This document shows, in pieces, positions 8,071 through 20,187 of a stretch of 64,000 nucleotides of DNA. The position numbers and the translations under genes were made by a program. Source of the stretch: Pseudomonas oryzihabitans NBRC 102199 (GTDB lineage: Bacteria; Pseudomonadota; Gammaproteobacteria; Pseudomonadales; Pseudomonadaceae); the NCBI RefSeq assembly GCF_000730625.1, contig NZ_BBIT01000002.1:889811-953810 (forward strand). Reading direction: 5' to 3'. How positions within the stretch are numbered: position 1 is the first letter of the stretch; each line of letters starts with the position of its first letter. The notes under the pieces were generated by a model. That model worked only from the letters and a program-made list of their open reading frames with translations, made no database searches and was not told the origin of the DNA.

Positions 8071-9654
8071 ATGGCAAATGCCGTCGTGGGGAAATTTGGG
8101 GCTCTGGAGCCCGTTGAAACTGCCACTCGCACCACCAGATCCAGCTCTCTCCGCAAGCGCACGGACGAGCCTCAGCTGACGCTGAGCTCCGTCGTCGAAA
8201 GTCGCAAACGCATTCTCTTCGTGACCCCGGAAATTTCCGACTTCGTCAAGGCCGGTGGCCTGGGCGAGGTATCGGGCGCCCTGCCGCGCGCCCTCGCCGC
8301 CTCCCACGACGTCCGGGTGTTGATCCCTGGCTATCGTCAGGTGATGGCCGCGATCAAGGATCGCGTGCAGATGGTTGGCCGCATCGCCGCCCGCGCCGCC
8401 ATGCCGGCCTGCGAGATCGGTCGCGTCAATCTGGAAGACGGCCTGGTCGTCTATGTGCTGATCTGCCCCGAACTCTATGAGCGCCCGGGCAACCCCTATG
8501 GCGACCTGAACGGTGCCGACTGGGCCGACAACCACATCCGCTTCGGTCGCCTGGCCAGCGCTGCCGCCGACTTCGCCCTGGGCGACGCCTCCATTCGCTG
8601 GGTGCCGGACCTGCTGCACCTCAACGACTGGCAGACCGGCCTCGCCGCCGGCTACCTGCGCTGGAAGGGTGCCAGCACCCCGTGCCTGACAACCATCCAC
8701 AACCTGGCGTACCAGGGTCTGTTCCCGGCGTCGGTCATGGCCGATCTGGACATCCCCGCCCACGCCTTCCAGATGGAGGGCCTGGAGTTCTGGGGCAAGG
8801 TGTCCTTTCTCAAGGCCGGTCTGGTCTATGCCGACCACATCACCACGGTCAGCCACACCTACGCCCAGGAAATCACCACCGCGAAATTCGGTTGCGGCCT
8901 CGAAGGCCTGCTGCAGGTCAAGGCCCGTGACGGCAAGCTGACCGGTCTGCTCAACGGTATCGACGATGGCTGGAGCGCCTGCAGTGACCCGCACCTGTGC
9001 CAGCAATTCACCGAATCGGACTGGGACGGCAAGGCGGTCAACGCCGCGCGCATTCGCGAGGAATTCGGCCTGGAGCCCTCCAACGGCCCGCTGTTCGCCG
9101 TGGTCTCCCGACTGGTCCAGCAGAAAGGCATCGACCTGACCATCGAGGCGGCCGATCACATCGTCGCCCGCGGTGGCCAGCTGATGATCATCGGTTGCGG
9201 CGAGCCGCACATCGAGCGCCAGGTACGGGCCCTGGCCCTGCGCCATCCCGGTCGCGTCAGTGCCCACATCGGCTTCTGCGAGACCGAGGCACGGCGCATG
9301 TACGCCGGGAGCGACTTCCTGCTGATGCCCTCGCGCTTCGAGCCGTGCGGTCTGAGCCAGATGTACGCCCAGCGCTTCGCCTCCCTGCCGATCGCCACCC
9401 GCACCGGCGGCCTGGCCGACAGCATCGAGGACGGCACCACCGGCTTCCTGTTCGCCCCACTGTCGCTGGAAAACTACATCAGCGCCATCGACCGCGCCCT
9501 GGGTGTGTTCGAACGTCAGGACCTCTTGCTGGCCATGCGTCATCGCGCCATGCAGGGCCCGTTCTTCTGGTCCGAATGCGCCAAGCCCTATGCCTCGCTG
9601 TACCTCGATCTGCTCCAGACCACCGCTCACCAGGAGCGTCACCTCGGCGCCTGA
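8071..9654 (+). CDS. glgA: Glycogen synthase (GT5)
   Basis: A 527-residue GT5 glucosyltransferase that extends alpha-1,4-glucan from a nucleotide-glucose donor. The N-terminal nucleotide-glucose loop KAGGLGEV follows a roughly 45-residue extension. The C-terminal half carries the SRLVQQKGIDL start of the second Rossmann domain and the catalytic EPCGLSQMYA segment with the downstream TGG. ATG 8071 has GGAG six bases away. No glgC lies nearby, so the donor source is open; GlgE-pathway maltose-1-phosphate may be made elsewhere. A hairpin terminator follows, separating it from treZ. Confidence 0.9.
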   Translation: MANAVVGKFGALEPVETATRTTRSSSLRKRTDEPQLTLSSVVESRKRILFVTPEISDFVKAGGLGEVSGALPRALAASHDVRVLIPGYRQVMAAIKDRVQMVGRIAARAAMPACEIGRVNLEDGLVVYVLICPELYERPGNPYGDLNGADWADNHIRFGRLASAAADFALGDASIRWVPDLLHLNDWQTGLAAGYLRWKGASTPCLTTIHNLAYQGLFPASVMADLDIPAHAFQMEGLEFWGKVSFLKAGLVYADHITTVSHTYAQEITTAKFGCGLEGLLQVKARDGKLTGLLNGIDDGWSACSDPHLCQQFTESDWDGKAVNAARIREEFGLEPSNGPLFAVVSRLVQQKGIDLTIEAADHIVARGGQLMIIGCGEPHIERQVRALALRHPGRVSAHIGFCETEARRMYAGSDFLLMPSRFEPCGLSQMYAQRFASLPIATRTGGLADSIEDGTTGFLFAPLSLENYISAIDRALGVFERQDLLLAMRHRAMQGPFFWSECAKPYASLYLDLLQTTAHQERHLGA

Positions 9655-9671
9655 GGCGCAACCTGACTACC

Positions 9672-9712
9672 AAGCGCTTTTCCCTCGGCAAAAGGCCGAC
9701 GAAAAGCGCTTT
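9672..9712. terminator. Strong hairpin after glgA
   Basis: AAGCGCTTTTC at 9672-9682 pairs perfectly over 11 bases with GAAAAGCGCTT at 9701-9711. It lies 17 bases after the glgA stop and probably ends the glgA transcript or stabilises its 3' end. Confidence 0.65.
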
Positions 9713-9754
9713 CCCCGCCTAACTTTGCGCAACTCTCACCGGTCATAACAGCAA

Positions 9755-9775
9755 CTGCGGCCAACTGGGCCGCAG
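9755..9775 (+). promoter_or_regulatory. Second hairpin in the treZ leader
   Basis: CTGCGGCC and GGCCGCAG form a perfect eight-base stem with a five-base loop, followed by a T-rich stretch. It lies 38 bases before treZ. It may be a second terminator for glgA or an element of the treZ leader. Confidence 0.4.
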
Positions 9776-9813
9776 CGTCTTTTCTGCCGTCCGGTTTCGG
9801 GAGTTCTCTATCC

Positions 9814-11619
9814 ATGACTGATATTTCGCGCGACGCAGCCGCGGTGACCGGGGGCTATGCCTGGCAGACCCGTGCCGGTGCCACTCTGGTGAACAAGGAA
9901 CGCACCCTCTTCCACTTCTGGGCGCCCAGCGCCGACGCCGTGTCGGTGGTCCTGGAAGGTGGCATGACCCTTCCCATGGAAGCCGAGCAAGACGGCTGGT
10001 TCGCGGTGGAGGCCCAATGCGGTGCCGGCACCCGTTATCGCTACCAGATCAAGGACCTGCTGGTCCCCGACCCGGCCTCCCGCGCCCAGGCCGGCGATGT
10101 GCACGAGCCGAGCATTGTCATCGACCCGACCACCTACCACTGGCAGACCGTCGAGTGGCAGGGCCGTCCCTGGCACGAAAGCGTCATCTATGAATTGCAC
10201 GTCGGCACCCTGGGTGGCTTCGCCGGCGTCGAGAAGCTGGTGCCGCGCCTGGCGGCACTGGGCGTCACCGCCATCGAGCTGATGCCGCTGTCGGAATTTC
10301 CCGGCGATCGCAACTGGGGCTATGACGGCGTGCTGCCCTATGCGGTGGAAGCCTCCTATGGCACCCCGGACGACCTCAAGTCGCTGATCGACACCGCCCA
10401 CGGCCATGGCGTCATGGTCTACCTGGACGTGGTCTACAACCACTTCGGACCGGACGGCAACTACCTGCACGCCTATGCCGAGCGCTTCTTCCGCGAAGAC
10501 ATCCATACGCCCTGGGGCGCGGCCATCGATTTCCGCCAGGACGCGGTACGCCGCTACTTCATCGACAACGCCCTGATGTGGCTGATGGAATATCGCTTCG
10601 ACGGCCTCAGATTCGATGCCGTCCACGCCATCAACGACAAGGGCTTCCTCGAAGAGATGGCCGAGGAGATCCGCAGCACCGTCGAGCCGGGTCGCCACAT
10701 CCACCTGATGCTGGAGAACGAGGACAACACGGCCACGCTGCTGGGTGGCAAGCACTACAACGCGCAGTGGGCGGACGATTGGCACAACGTCATCCACCCC
10801 ATGCTGACCGACGAGAACGAAGGCTACTACCAGGACTTCACCGAGGATGCCACGGCCAAGCTGGTGCGCTGCCTGGGCGAGGGCTTCATCTACCAGGGCG
10901 AGCAGACCCGCCATGGCAAGGCCCGTGGTGAACCCAGCAAGGACCTGCCGGCCTCGGCGTTCGTCATCTTCCTGCAGAACCACGATCAGGTCGGCAACCG
11001 CGCCTTCGGTGAACGCCTGACCCGTCTGGCGCCCGAGCCGGCGCTGAAGGCCGCCACTGCCCTGCTGCTGCTCAGCCCGATGATTCCGCTGCTGTTCATC
11101 GGTGAGGAATGGGGCAGCCGCCAACCCTTCCTGTTCTTCACCAGCCACAACGACGAGCTGGCCGAGCTGGTCCGCGACGGCCGTCGCAACGAATTCAAGG
11201 ACTTCGATTTCTTCACCAGCGAAAAGCATCGCCAGCAGATCCCCGACCCGAACGCCGCCAAGACCTTCGAAGATTCCAAGCCCAATTTCGGCGAGGCCGA
11301 TCAGCCCGATCACGCCGCCTGGCTGGGGCTGTATCGCGAGCTACTGGAAATCCGCCGCCGCGAACTCTTCCCGCGCCTGGAAGGTGCTCGCCCCATGGGC
11401 GCCGAAGCCCTGGCCGAGCGCGCCGTACGGGCGCGCTGGAGTCTCGCCGACGGCAGCCGCCTGACCATCGAACTCAACCTGAGCGACAAGGCCGTACCGG
11501 TGGACGAGGCTCCCCAGGGCGAGCTGTTGCACAGCAGTGACGCCAGCGCAACGCCGACCCGCGAGGACGGCACCCTGGCCGCTCACTCGGCACTGGTCTG
11601 GCTGGAGAAAAAGGCATGA
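9814..11619 (+). CDS. treZ: Malto-oligosyltrehalose trehalohydrolase
   Basis: A 601-residue GH13 enzyme that cleaves trehalose from the malto-oligosyltrehalose made by TreY. An N-terminal CBM48-like domain precedes the barrel. The nucleophile Asp is in GLRFDAVHAI (about residue 268), the acid Glu in LMLENEDN (about 301) and the third acid in QNHDQVGNR (about 391). The length is normal for TreZ. GGGAG precedes the ATG by about ten bases. Its TGA overlaps the malQ ATG, and the treZ-malQ-treY order is known from other Pseudomonas. Confidence 0.93.
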   Translation: MTDISRDAAAVTGGYAWQTRAGATLVNKERTLFHFWAPSADAVSVVLEGGMTLPMEAEQDGWFAVEAQCGAGTRYRYQIKDLLVPDPASRAQAGDVHEPSIVIDPTTYHWQTVEWQGRPWHESVIYELHVGTLGGFAGVEKLVPRLAALGVTAIELMPLSEFPGDRNWGYDGVLPYAVEASYGTPDDLKSLIDTAHGHGVMVYLDVVYNHFGPDGNYLHAYAERFFREDIHTPWGAAIDFRQDAVRRYFIDNALMWLMEYRFDGLRFDAVHAINDKGFLEEMAEEIRSTVEPGRHIHLMLENEDNTATLLGGKHYNAQWADDWHNVIHPMLTDENEGYYQDFTEDATAKLVRCLGEGFIYQGEQTRHGKARGEPSKDLPASAFVIFLQNHDQVGNRAFGERLTRLAPEPALKAATALLLLSPMIPLLFIGEEWGSRQPFLFFTSHNDELAELVRDGRRNEFKDFDFFTSEKHRQQIPDPNAAKTFEDSKPNFGEADQPDHAAWLGLYRELLEIRRRELFPRLEGARPMGAEALAERAVRARWSLADGSRLTIELNLSDKAVPVDEAPQGELLHSSDASATPTREDGTLAAHSALVWLEKKA

Positions 11620-13682
11620 GTGGAGATCGTCTGGAACAACTGGCGGAGGCCGCGGGCATCGCCATCGAATGGACCGCCTACGACGGCAAGCGCCAACGGG
11701 TGAGCCCCGAGGCGCTGCGCAATCTGCTCAAGGCCATCGAGTTGCCGGCGGACAGTGACGACGAGATCGACACCAGCTTGCGCAAGCTGGCCGAGGTGGG
11801 CGACAAGCACCATCTGCCGCCGCTCATCACGGCGGTGGTCGGCAAGCCGGTCGGGGCGCCGGACCAGTTCAAGCGTGGCGTCCGCTACCAGGTGCAGCTG
11901 GAAGATGGCGAGCGTCTGGACGGTCAGGTCGACGACCGCGGACAGCTGGCGCCGATCAGCGCCGCCGGTTATCACCAGGCCGAGGTCGATGGCGAAGCCC
12001 TGACCCTGGCCGTGGCGCCGGAACGCTGCTTCACCATCGCCGACGCCACCGGTAACGAGCAGGCCCGTCTCTGGGGGCTGGCCGTGCAGCTCTACAGCCT
12101 CAGGCGCGAAGGGGGCAGCGGCGCCGGCGATCTGCAGGGCCTGGTGCATTTCGCCAAGGCTGCGGGCAGCAAGGGCGCCGACGCCCTGGCCATCAGCCCG
12201 CTGCACGCCATGTTCAGCGCCGACGGCAGTCGCTACAGCCCCTACTCCCCGTCGAGTCGGGTGTTCTTCAACGTGCTCTATGCCGCGCCGGAGCTGGTCC
12301 TGGGTGCCGAGCCGGTGCGCCAGGCCATGCAGCGCGCCGGCCTGCAGGCCGAAGCCGAGCGCCTGGAGCAACTGGAACTGATCGACTGGCCGGCCCTGGC
12401 CAGGCTGCGGCTGCGCTTGCTGCGCACCCTGCACCTGGATTTCCGTACCGCTGGCGGTGAGCTGCGCGAGCGCTTCGAAGCCTTCCGCCGCGACGGTGGC
12501 GACGCCCTGGAAAACCATTGCCGCTTCGAAGCCCTGCATGCCTCCTTCACCCAGGGCGATGCCTCGCCCAGCTGGCAGCATTGGCCCCAGCAGTATCGCG
12601 ATCCCAAGAATCCGGCCGTGGCCGAATTCGCCGAACGCCATGCCCAGGACGTGGAGTTCTATGCCTTCACCCAGTGGCTGGCCAGCGAAGGACTGTCCGC
12701 GGCCCAGGCGCAGTGCCGCGAAGCAGGCATGAAGATCGGCCTGATCGCCGACATCGCCGTAGGCGCCGACGGTGGCGGCAGCCAGGCCTGGAGTCGCCAG
12801 GAAGAGCTGCTGGCCTCGGTCACCGTGGGTTGTCCGCCGGATCTGCTCAACCAGAAGGGCCAGGGCTGGGGCATTTCCGCCTTCTCCCCCACCGGCATGG
12901 TCAAGCATGGCTTCCGCGCCTTCATCGAGATGCTCAGGGCCAACTTCGCCCATGCCGGCGGCGTGCGCATCGACCATGTGATGGGGCTGCAGCGCCTCTG
13001 GCTGGTGCCCGAGGGTGCCTCCCCGGCCGACGGCGCCTATCTCTCCTATCCGATCGACGACCTGCTGCGGCTGGTGGCGCTGGAATCCTGGCGCTATCGC
13101 TGCGTGGTCATGGGTGAAGACCTGGGCACCGTACCCGAGGGCTTTCGCGAGCGGCTGGCCGAGCGCGCCATCATGGGCATGCAGGTGCTGTTGTTCGAGC
13201 GCGATGGCGACGCCTTCAAGCCGGCCGCGCAGTGGTCGGACACGGCCATGGGCATGACCACCACCCACGACCTGCCGACCCTCACCGGCTGGTGGCAAGG
13301 CCGCGACGCCGACTGGCAGGAAGAACTCGGACTGCTGCCCGACGGCACCTCGCGCCAGGATCGTCTCGACGAGCGTGCCAAGGATCGTCAGCAGCTGGCC
13401 AAGGTGCTGAAGCTGGACGACACCCGGGAAAGCAATGTCGAGTCCGCCGTCGATGCCGCCATCGACTTCATCGGCCGCACCCCGGCGCCGCTGATCATCC
13501 TGCCGGTGGAAGACGCCCTGGGTCAGCTGGAGCAGGCCAACCTGCCCGGCACCACCAACGAACACCCCAACTGGCTGCGCCGCTGGGATGACCCCGCCGA
13601 GCGCCTGCTGGATGCCGCTACCCCTGAACGACGCCTACGCGTGCTGAGCACTGCTCGTAACAATCCGGAGAACACTCGATGA
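11616..13682 (+). CDS. malQ: 4-alpha-glucanotransferase (amylomaltase, GH77)
   Basis: A 688-residue GH77 enzyme that transfers alpha-1,4-glucan segments between acceptors. Here it probably remodels malto-oligosaccharides for TreY and GlgE. Catalytic residues are visible in GGVRIDHVMGL (nucleophile Asp), VVMGEDLGTVP (acid/base Glu) and TTHDLPTLTGWW (third Asp). A helical and beta-rich N-terminal region of about 170 residues precedes the barrel. Both ends overlap neighbours by ATGA, so it is translationally coupled in treZ-malQ-treY. Confidence 0.92.
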   Translation: MSGDRLEQLAEAAGIAIEWTAYDGKRQRVSPEALRNLLKAIELPADSDDEIDTSLRKLAEVGDKHHLPPLITAVVGKPVGAPDQFKRGVRYQVQLEDGERLDGQVDDRGQLAPISAAGYHQAEVDGEALTLAVAPERCFTIADATGNEQARLWGLAVQLYSLRREGGSGAGDLQGLVHFAKAAGSKGADALAISPLHAMFSADGSRYSPYSPSSRVFFNVLYAAPELVLGAEPVRQAMQRAGLQAEAERLEQLELIDWPALARLRLRLLRTLHLDFRTAGGELRERFEAFRRDGGDALENHCRFEALHASFTQGDASPSWQHWPQQYRDPKNPAVAEFAERHAQDVEFYAFTQWLASEGLSAAQAQCREAGMKIGLIADIAVGADGGGSQAWSRQEELLASVTVGCPPDLLNQKGQGWGISAFSPTGMVKHGFRAFIEMLRANFAHAGGVRIDHVMGLQRLWLVPEGASPADGAYLSYPIDDLLRLVALESWRYRCVVMGEDLGTVPEGFRERLAERAIMGMQVLLFERDGDAFKPAAQWSDTAMGMTTTHDLPTLTGWWQGRDADWQEELGLLPDGTSRQDRLDERAKDRQQLAKVLKLDDTRESNVESAVDAAIDFIGRTPAPLIILPVEDALGQLEQANLPGTTNEHPNWLRRWDDPAERLLDAATPERRLRVLSTARNNPENTR

Positions 13683-16486
13683 GTCGCTTGCGCGCTACCG
13701 TACGCCTGCAGTTCCACAAGGATTTCACCTTCGACGACGCCCTGCCCCTGGTGGAGTACTACGCCAAGCTGGGCATCAGTCATTTCTATGCCTCGCCCAT
13801 CACCACCGCGCGCGCCGGTTCCGTGCACGGCTATGACGTGGTCGATCCGACCCGGGTCAACCCGGAGCTGGGCGGCGAAGAGGCGCTGCGGCGCCTGGTC
13901 GCCCGCCTGCGCGAACACGGCATGGGCCTGATCGCCGACTTCGTGCCCAACCACACCAACGTGGGCGGCTCGGAGAACGCCTGGTGGCTGGACATCCTCG
14001 AATGGGGTCGCCAGAGCCGCTACGCGGGCTTCTACGACATCAACTGGTACGGGCCCGACCCGGATCTGCAGGGCCAGGTGCTGCTGCCCTTCCTCGGTGA
14101 CGCCTATGGCAACGTGCTGCAGGCCGGCGAACTCAAGCTGGTATTCGACGCCGAGCAAGGCGCCTTCCGCGTCGAGTACTACGCCCACCACTTTCCGATC
14201 AATCCGGGTACCTACGGCCAGATCCTGCGTGAGAGCGACCTGCCCCAGCTGAGTCTGTTCGCCGATGCCTTCTCGGCACGGGCCAAGGACCTGGAAGAAG
14301 CCCGCGGCGCCCAGCGCCAGTTGGCCGATGCCGCCAAGGACCCCGCCGTCGCCGCCGCCATCGACAAGGCGGTAGCCGCCTTCGACGGTAGCCAGCCGGC
14401 CAACCAGGAGCGGCTGCACGCCCTGCTGGAGAGTCAGCACTATCGCCTGGCCAGCTGGCGCACCGCCTCGGACGACATCAACTGGCGGCGCTTCTTCGAC
14501 ATCACCGAACTGGGCGGCCTGCGCATGGAGCGCCACGAGGTGTTCGAGGAAACCCATTCGCTGATCTTCCGCCTGATCAGCGAAGGCCTGCTCGACGGCC
14601 TGCGCCTGGATCACATCGATGGTCTGGCCAATCCGCGCGCCTATTGCCGCAAGCTGCGCCGTCGCGTCGACGACCTCTGCGCCAGCCGCAGCGGCGGTGC
14701 GCCGGAGGACGGCTTCCCCATCTACATCGAGAAGATCCTCGCCGAAGGCGAGCAGTTGCGGGAAGGCTGGGGCATCGACGGCACCACCGGCTACGAATTC
14801 ATGAACGAGGTGTCGGCGGTGCAACACGCCGCCAGCGGCGAAGCCCCGCTGCGCCAGTTCTGGGCGGAGCGGACCGGCCGCACCGAGGACTTCCTCGAAG
14901 AGGTGCGGGAAGCGCGGCGCCTGGTGCTCACCACCGCGCTGAACAGCGAATTCGAATCGGCCGTGCATACCCTGCACCTGCTGGCGCAGCAGGATTGGCG
15001 CACCCGCGACACCAGTCAGGGCGCCATCCGCCGGGTGCTGCTGGAGCTGATCGTGCAGTTCAAGGTCTATCGCACCTACGCCGGCGCGGCGGGCTTCGTC
15101 GGCAACGACGCCCAGTGGTTCGATACCGCACTGGAAGCTGCCCGCCCCCACGTCAGCGAGGCGGAGCAACCACTGCTGGAACAGCTGCGCGCCTGGCTGG
15201 GTGGCGACGCCCCGCGTCACAAGCCCGTGGGCAGCGTGGCCCGGCGCGAGCAGCGTCGTGCCATCACCAAGTTCCAGCAACTCACCTCGCCGATCGCCGC
15301 CAAGGCGGTGGAAGACACGGCCTGCTATCGCTCCGCGCCGCTGCTGTCGCGCAATGACGTGGGCTTCGATCCGCAGCATTTCGCCCAGCCGGTCAGTGCC
15401 TTCCACCAGGCCAGCGGTTGGCGCGCCGAGCACTTCCCGCGCAACATGCTGACCACCGCGACCCACGACCACAAGCGTGGCGAAGACACCCGCGCGCGCC
15501 TGGCAGTGGTCTCGGAACGCCCGGACGCCTATATCGCCCAGGCCACCCGCTGGATGGAACAGGCCGCACCGTTGCGCGGCCAGTGGAACGACGCCCCGGC
15601 GCCGACGCCGGGCGATGAACTGATGCTTTACCAGACCCTGCTCGCCAGCTGGCCGCTGCAGCTCCAGGCCGACGACCAGAAGGGTCTGGAGGCCTATCTG
15701 GAGCGGCTGCTGCAGTGGCAGGAAAAGGCCCTGCGCGAAGAGAAGCTGGAGTCCGATTGGTGGGCGCCGAATGGCGACTACGAGGCGGCCTGCAAGGCCT
15801 TCCTGGAAGGTCTGCTCACCGACGACAACTACCGCGCCCTGCGCGGCGAGATCGTCACCGCGGTCCGCGAACTGGCTCCGGCCGGTGCGCTGAACGGCCT
15901 GGTGCAGATGCTGCTGCGCAATACCGCGCCCGGCGTGCCCGACCTCTACCAGGGTGGTGAATTCTGGGACTTCAGCCTGGTGGAGCCCGACAACCGCCGT
16001 GCCGTGGACTACGCCCCACGGCAGCAGGCGCTGGCCAAGCACGCTTCCGTCGAGGCTGCCCTGGATGCCTGGCAGAACGGCGAGATCAAGCAACAGGTAC
16101 TGGCTGCCGTCCTGCAGCTGCGCAAGCAGCAGCCGCAGCTGTTCACCGAAGGTCGCTACCTGCCCCTGACCGTAGTGGGTGCCCATGCCGATCAGGTGCT
16201 GGCGTTCGCCCGGACCTGGGAGCAACAGGCGGTGATCGTCATCGTACCGGTGCATGCCTCCGACCTCATGCAGAACGATGGAAATCTCCGCTTTTCCGCA
16301 GAGGCCTGGCAGGACACCCGGATAAAACTTCCGGAAACCTTGTCCATGTACCGCTTTGGGGAAACTTTTGCCCCGGCATCTGTCCATGACCAGAAGAAAG
16401 AGCTTTCTGTCGGCGAGGTTCTGGCACGTTTTCCGCTTGGATTGCTCAGCACACAAGACATCACTCAAGGAGCCGCACCGCAATGA
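13679..16486 (+). CDS. treY: Malto-oligosyltrehalose synthase
   Basis: A 935-residue GH13 enzyme that isomerises the reducing-end linkage of malto-oligosaccharides to alpha,alpha-1,1, forming malto-oligosyltrehalose for TreZ. Family motifs are present: GLRLDHIDGLANPRAYCRKL with the nucleophile Asp, IYIEKILAEGE with the acid Glu and TATHDHKRGEDTRARL with the third Asp. The length is slightly over the usual 700-900. Codons overlap malQ upstream and the DUF2934 gene downstream. Confidence 0.93.
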   Translation: MSRLRATVRLQFHKDFTFDDALPLVEYYAKLGISHFYASPITTARAGSVHGYDVVDPTRVNPELGGEEALRRLVARLREHGMGLIADFVPNHTNVGGSENAWWLDILEWGRQSRYAGFYDINWYGPDPDLQGQVLLPFLGDAYGNVLQAGELKLVFDAEQGAFRVEYYAHHFPINPGTYGQILRESDLPQLSLFADAFSARAKDLEEARGAQRQLADAAKDPAVAAAIDKAVAAFDGSQPANQERLHALLESQHYRLASWRTASDDINWRRFFDITELGGLRMERHEVFEETHSLIFRLISEGLLDGLRLDHIDGLANPRAYCRKLRRRVDDLCASRSGGAPEDGFPIYIEKILAEGEQLREGWGIDGTTGYEFMNEVSAVQHAASGEAPLRQFWAERTGRTEDFLEEVREARRLVLTTALNSEFESAVHTLHLLAQQDWRTRDTSQGAIRRVLLELIVQFKVYRTYAGAAGFVGNDAQWFDTALEAARPHVSEAEQPLLEQLRAWLGGDAPRHKPVGSVARREQRRAITKFQQLTSPIAAKAVEDTACYRSAPLLSRNDVGFDPQHFAQPVSAFHQASGWRAEHFPRNMLTTATHDHKRGEDTRARLAVVSERPDAYIAQATRWMEQAAPLRGQWNDAPAPTPGDELMLYQTLLASWPLQLQADDQKGLEAYLERLLQWQEKALREEKLESDWWAPNGDYEAACKAFLEGLLTDDNYRALRGEIVTAVRELAPAGALNGLVQMLLRNTAPGVPDLYQGGEFWDFSLVEPDNRRAVDYAPRQQALAKHASVEAALDAWQNGEIKQQVLAAVLQLRKQQPQLFTEGRYLPLTVVGAHADQVLAFARTWEQQAVIVIVPVHASDLMQNDGNLRFSAEAWQDTRIKLPETLSMYRFGETFAPASVHDQKKELSVGEVLARFPLGLLSTQDITQGAAPQ

Positions 16487-16989
16487 CCCAAAAAGACGAA
16501 CGCATCCAGCAGCTCGCCTATCAGATCTGGGAGTCCGAAGGACGGCCGGCCCACGAACACGATCGCCACTGGGAGATGGCGACTCGACTGTACGAAGCCG
16601 AACAGGAAGGCGTGGCCAAGAAGACCGCGGCCAAGAAGCCTCGCGCGACCAAGGCTGCGGCAGCGAGCGCGGAAAAGCCCGTTGCCAGCAAGCCCCGCAC
16701 CACCGGCAAGACCAAGAGTGGCAGCGAGAAGGCCGCTACCGAAGCCGCAGCGGCCGGTGAGTCGGTAACCGAGAAGGTGGAATCGGCGGCCAAGAAGGTT
16801 GCCTCCAAGGTCAAGCAGGCGGTCAAGCCCAGTGCAGGCAAGACCGGCGCGAGCAAGACCACCGCCAGCAAGGCCAAGGCCGATGCCAATGTCGAGGCAA
16901 CCGGCGTAGGTGTGGCGCCGGCCACGCCGAAGAAGCCGCGCGCGTCCCGCGCCAAGGCGGCCACGACCAAGCCCGCCGCCACCGAGTGA
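16483..16989 (+). CDS. DUF2934 protein with histone-H1-like tail
   Basis: A 168-residue protein in two parts. Residues 1-45 form a DUF2934 domain (RIQQLAYQIWESEGRP followed by HWEMATRLYEAE). The rest is a long Lys/Ala/Thr/Ser-rich tail with repeated KKPRA, SKPRT and SKTTASKAK units, resembling histone H1 or AlgP-like proteins that bind nucleic acid or polyanions. It overlaps treY by ATGA, so its production is coupled to trehalose synthesis. DUF2934 has no established function. The tail predicts DNA or RNA binding, but this is inference. Confidence 0.8.
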   Translation: MTQKDERIQQLAYQIWESEGRPAHEHDRHWEMATRLYEAEQEGVAKKTAAKKPRATKAAAASAEKPVASKPRTTGKTKSGSEKAATEAAAAGESVTEKVESAAKKVASKVKQAVKPSAGKTGASKTTASKAKADANVEATGVGVAPATPKKPRASRAKAATTKPAATE

Positions 16990-17000
16990 TGTGATGTTTC

Positions 17001-17022
17001 GGCCTGGCCGTCCGGCCAGGCC
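17001..17022 (+). terminator. Hairpin ending the treZ-malQ-treY operon
   Basis: GGCCTGGCC and GGCCAGGCC form a perfect nine-base stem with a four-base loop 12 bases after the DUF2934 gene. Only two T residues follow, then a C-run, so termination may be partial. The following 200 bases up to glgX are gene-free and hold the glgX promoter; a T6/A6 inverted repeat near 17073-17096 is visible but unassigned. Confidence 0.6.
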
Positions 17023-17239
17023 TTCCCCCCGCCGCCTCGCTGCGGTGTCTGCGTTATCACTGTTTTCCTGATTTTTTCCTGAAAAAACAACGCTTTGTCG
17101 GTTCGCCATCAGGACTCGGAACTGCGCTGCGTCGGGCCTTTCATATGCAGGTAGCCGGATCTGTATCGATTCAGCCACCGGCAGGTATTGAGAGCCGAGT
17201 CAGAGCTACTTCCTTCCTAGCTATCCCGAGAGCGTCGAA

Positions 17240-19425
<2,186 letters not shown>

Positions 19426-19429
<4 letters not shown>

Positions 19430-20187
19430 CGGACGCGCAACAGGGTTTTTCGTTCAAGGTCCTGACCATCAACACGCACAAGGGCTTCACGTCCTTCAAC
19501 CGCAAGTTCATCTTGCCGGAATTGCGTGAGGCGGTGCGGACGGTGTCAGCGGACATTGTCTTCTTGCAGGAGGTGTTGGGTACCCACGAAAAGCACCCGT
19601 TGCGCTTCGAGAACTGGCCGGCGGCGCCGCAGTACGAGTTCCTGGCCGATTCCATGTGGACCGATTTCGCCTACGGGCGAAATGCGGTCTACCCGGATGG
19701 CCATCACGGTAATGCGGTGCTGTCGAAGTTTCCCATCGTCAGTTACGACAACTTCGACATTTCCATTGCCGGACCGGAAAAGCGCGGGATGCTGCATTGC
19801 GTCCTGCGTGTTCCGGATCAAGGTGTGGATCTGCACGTGATCTGCGTGCACCTGGGATTGCGGGAAAAGCACCGCCAGATGCAGATGAAGCTGATCTGCG
19901 AACACATCAATTCCCTGCCCAGCGACGCTCCTGTCGTGGTGGCGGGGGATTTCAACGACTGGCGCCAGAAGGCCAACGACATCCTTGGCCAGGGCGCGGG
20001 CCTCGAAGAGGTGTTCATGAAGACCGCGGGGCGCCTGCCCAAGACCTTCCCAGCAAAGCGTCCCCTGCTCTGCCTGGATCGCATCTATACCCGTAACGTC
20101 AGTGTCGGGCGCCCACAGGTGCTAGGCAATCAGCCGTGGTCGCACCTTTCCGACCACGCTCCCCTGGCTGCGGACTTCCACCTATGA
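19426..20187 (+). CDS. Endonuclease/exonuclease/phosphatase family protein (YbhP-like)
   Basis: A 253-residue cytosolic EEP-fold hydrolase. Conserved metal and catalytic motifs are INTHKGF near the N-terminus, [15 protein letters not shown] and LSDHAPL at the C-terminus. The gene order EEP-cardiolipin synthase-YbhN matches the ybhP-clsB-ybhN set of enterobacteria. The substrate could be a phosphodiester in a lipid or nucleic acid; it is not established. ATG 19426 overlaps the glgX stop and its TGA overlaps clsB. Confidence 0.82.

Noticed and set aside
11583..16483. Very long open frames on the minus strand opposite malQ and treY (660 and 986 codons)
   Set aside because: They lie antisense to genes with clear catalytic motifs, have unnatural compositions rich in Gly, Gln and His, and are expected when GC-rich third positions remove stop codons.
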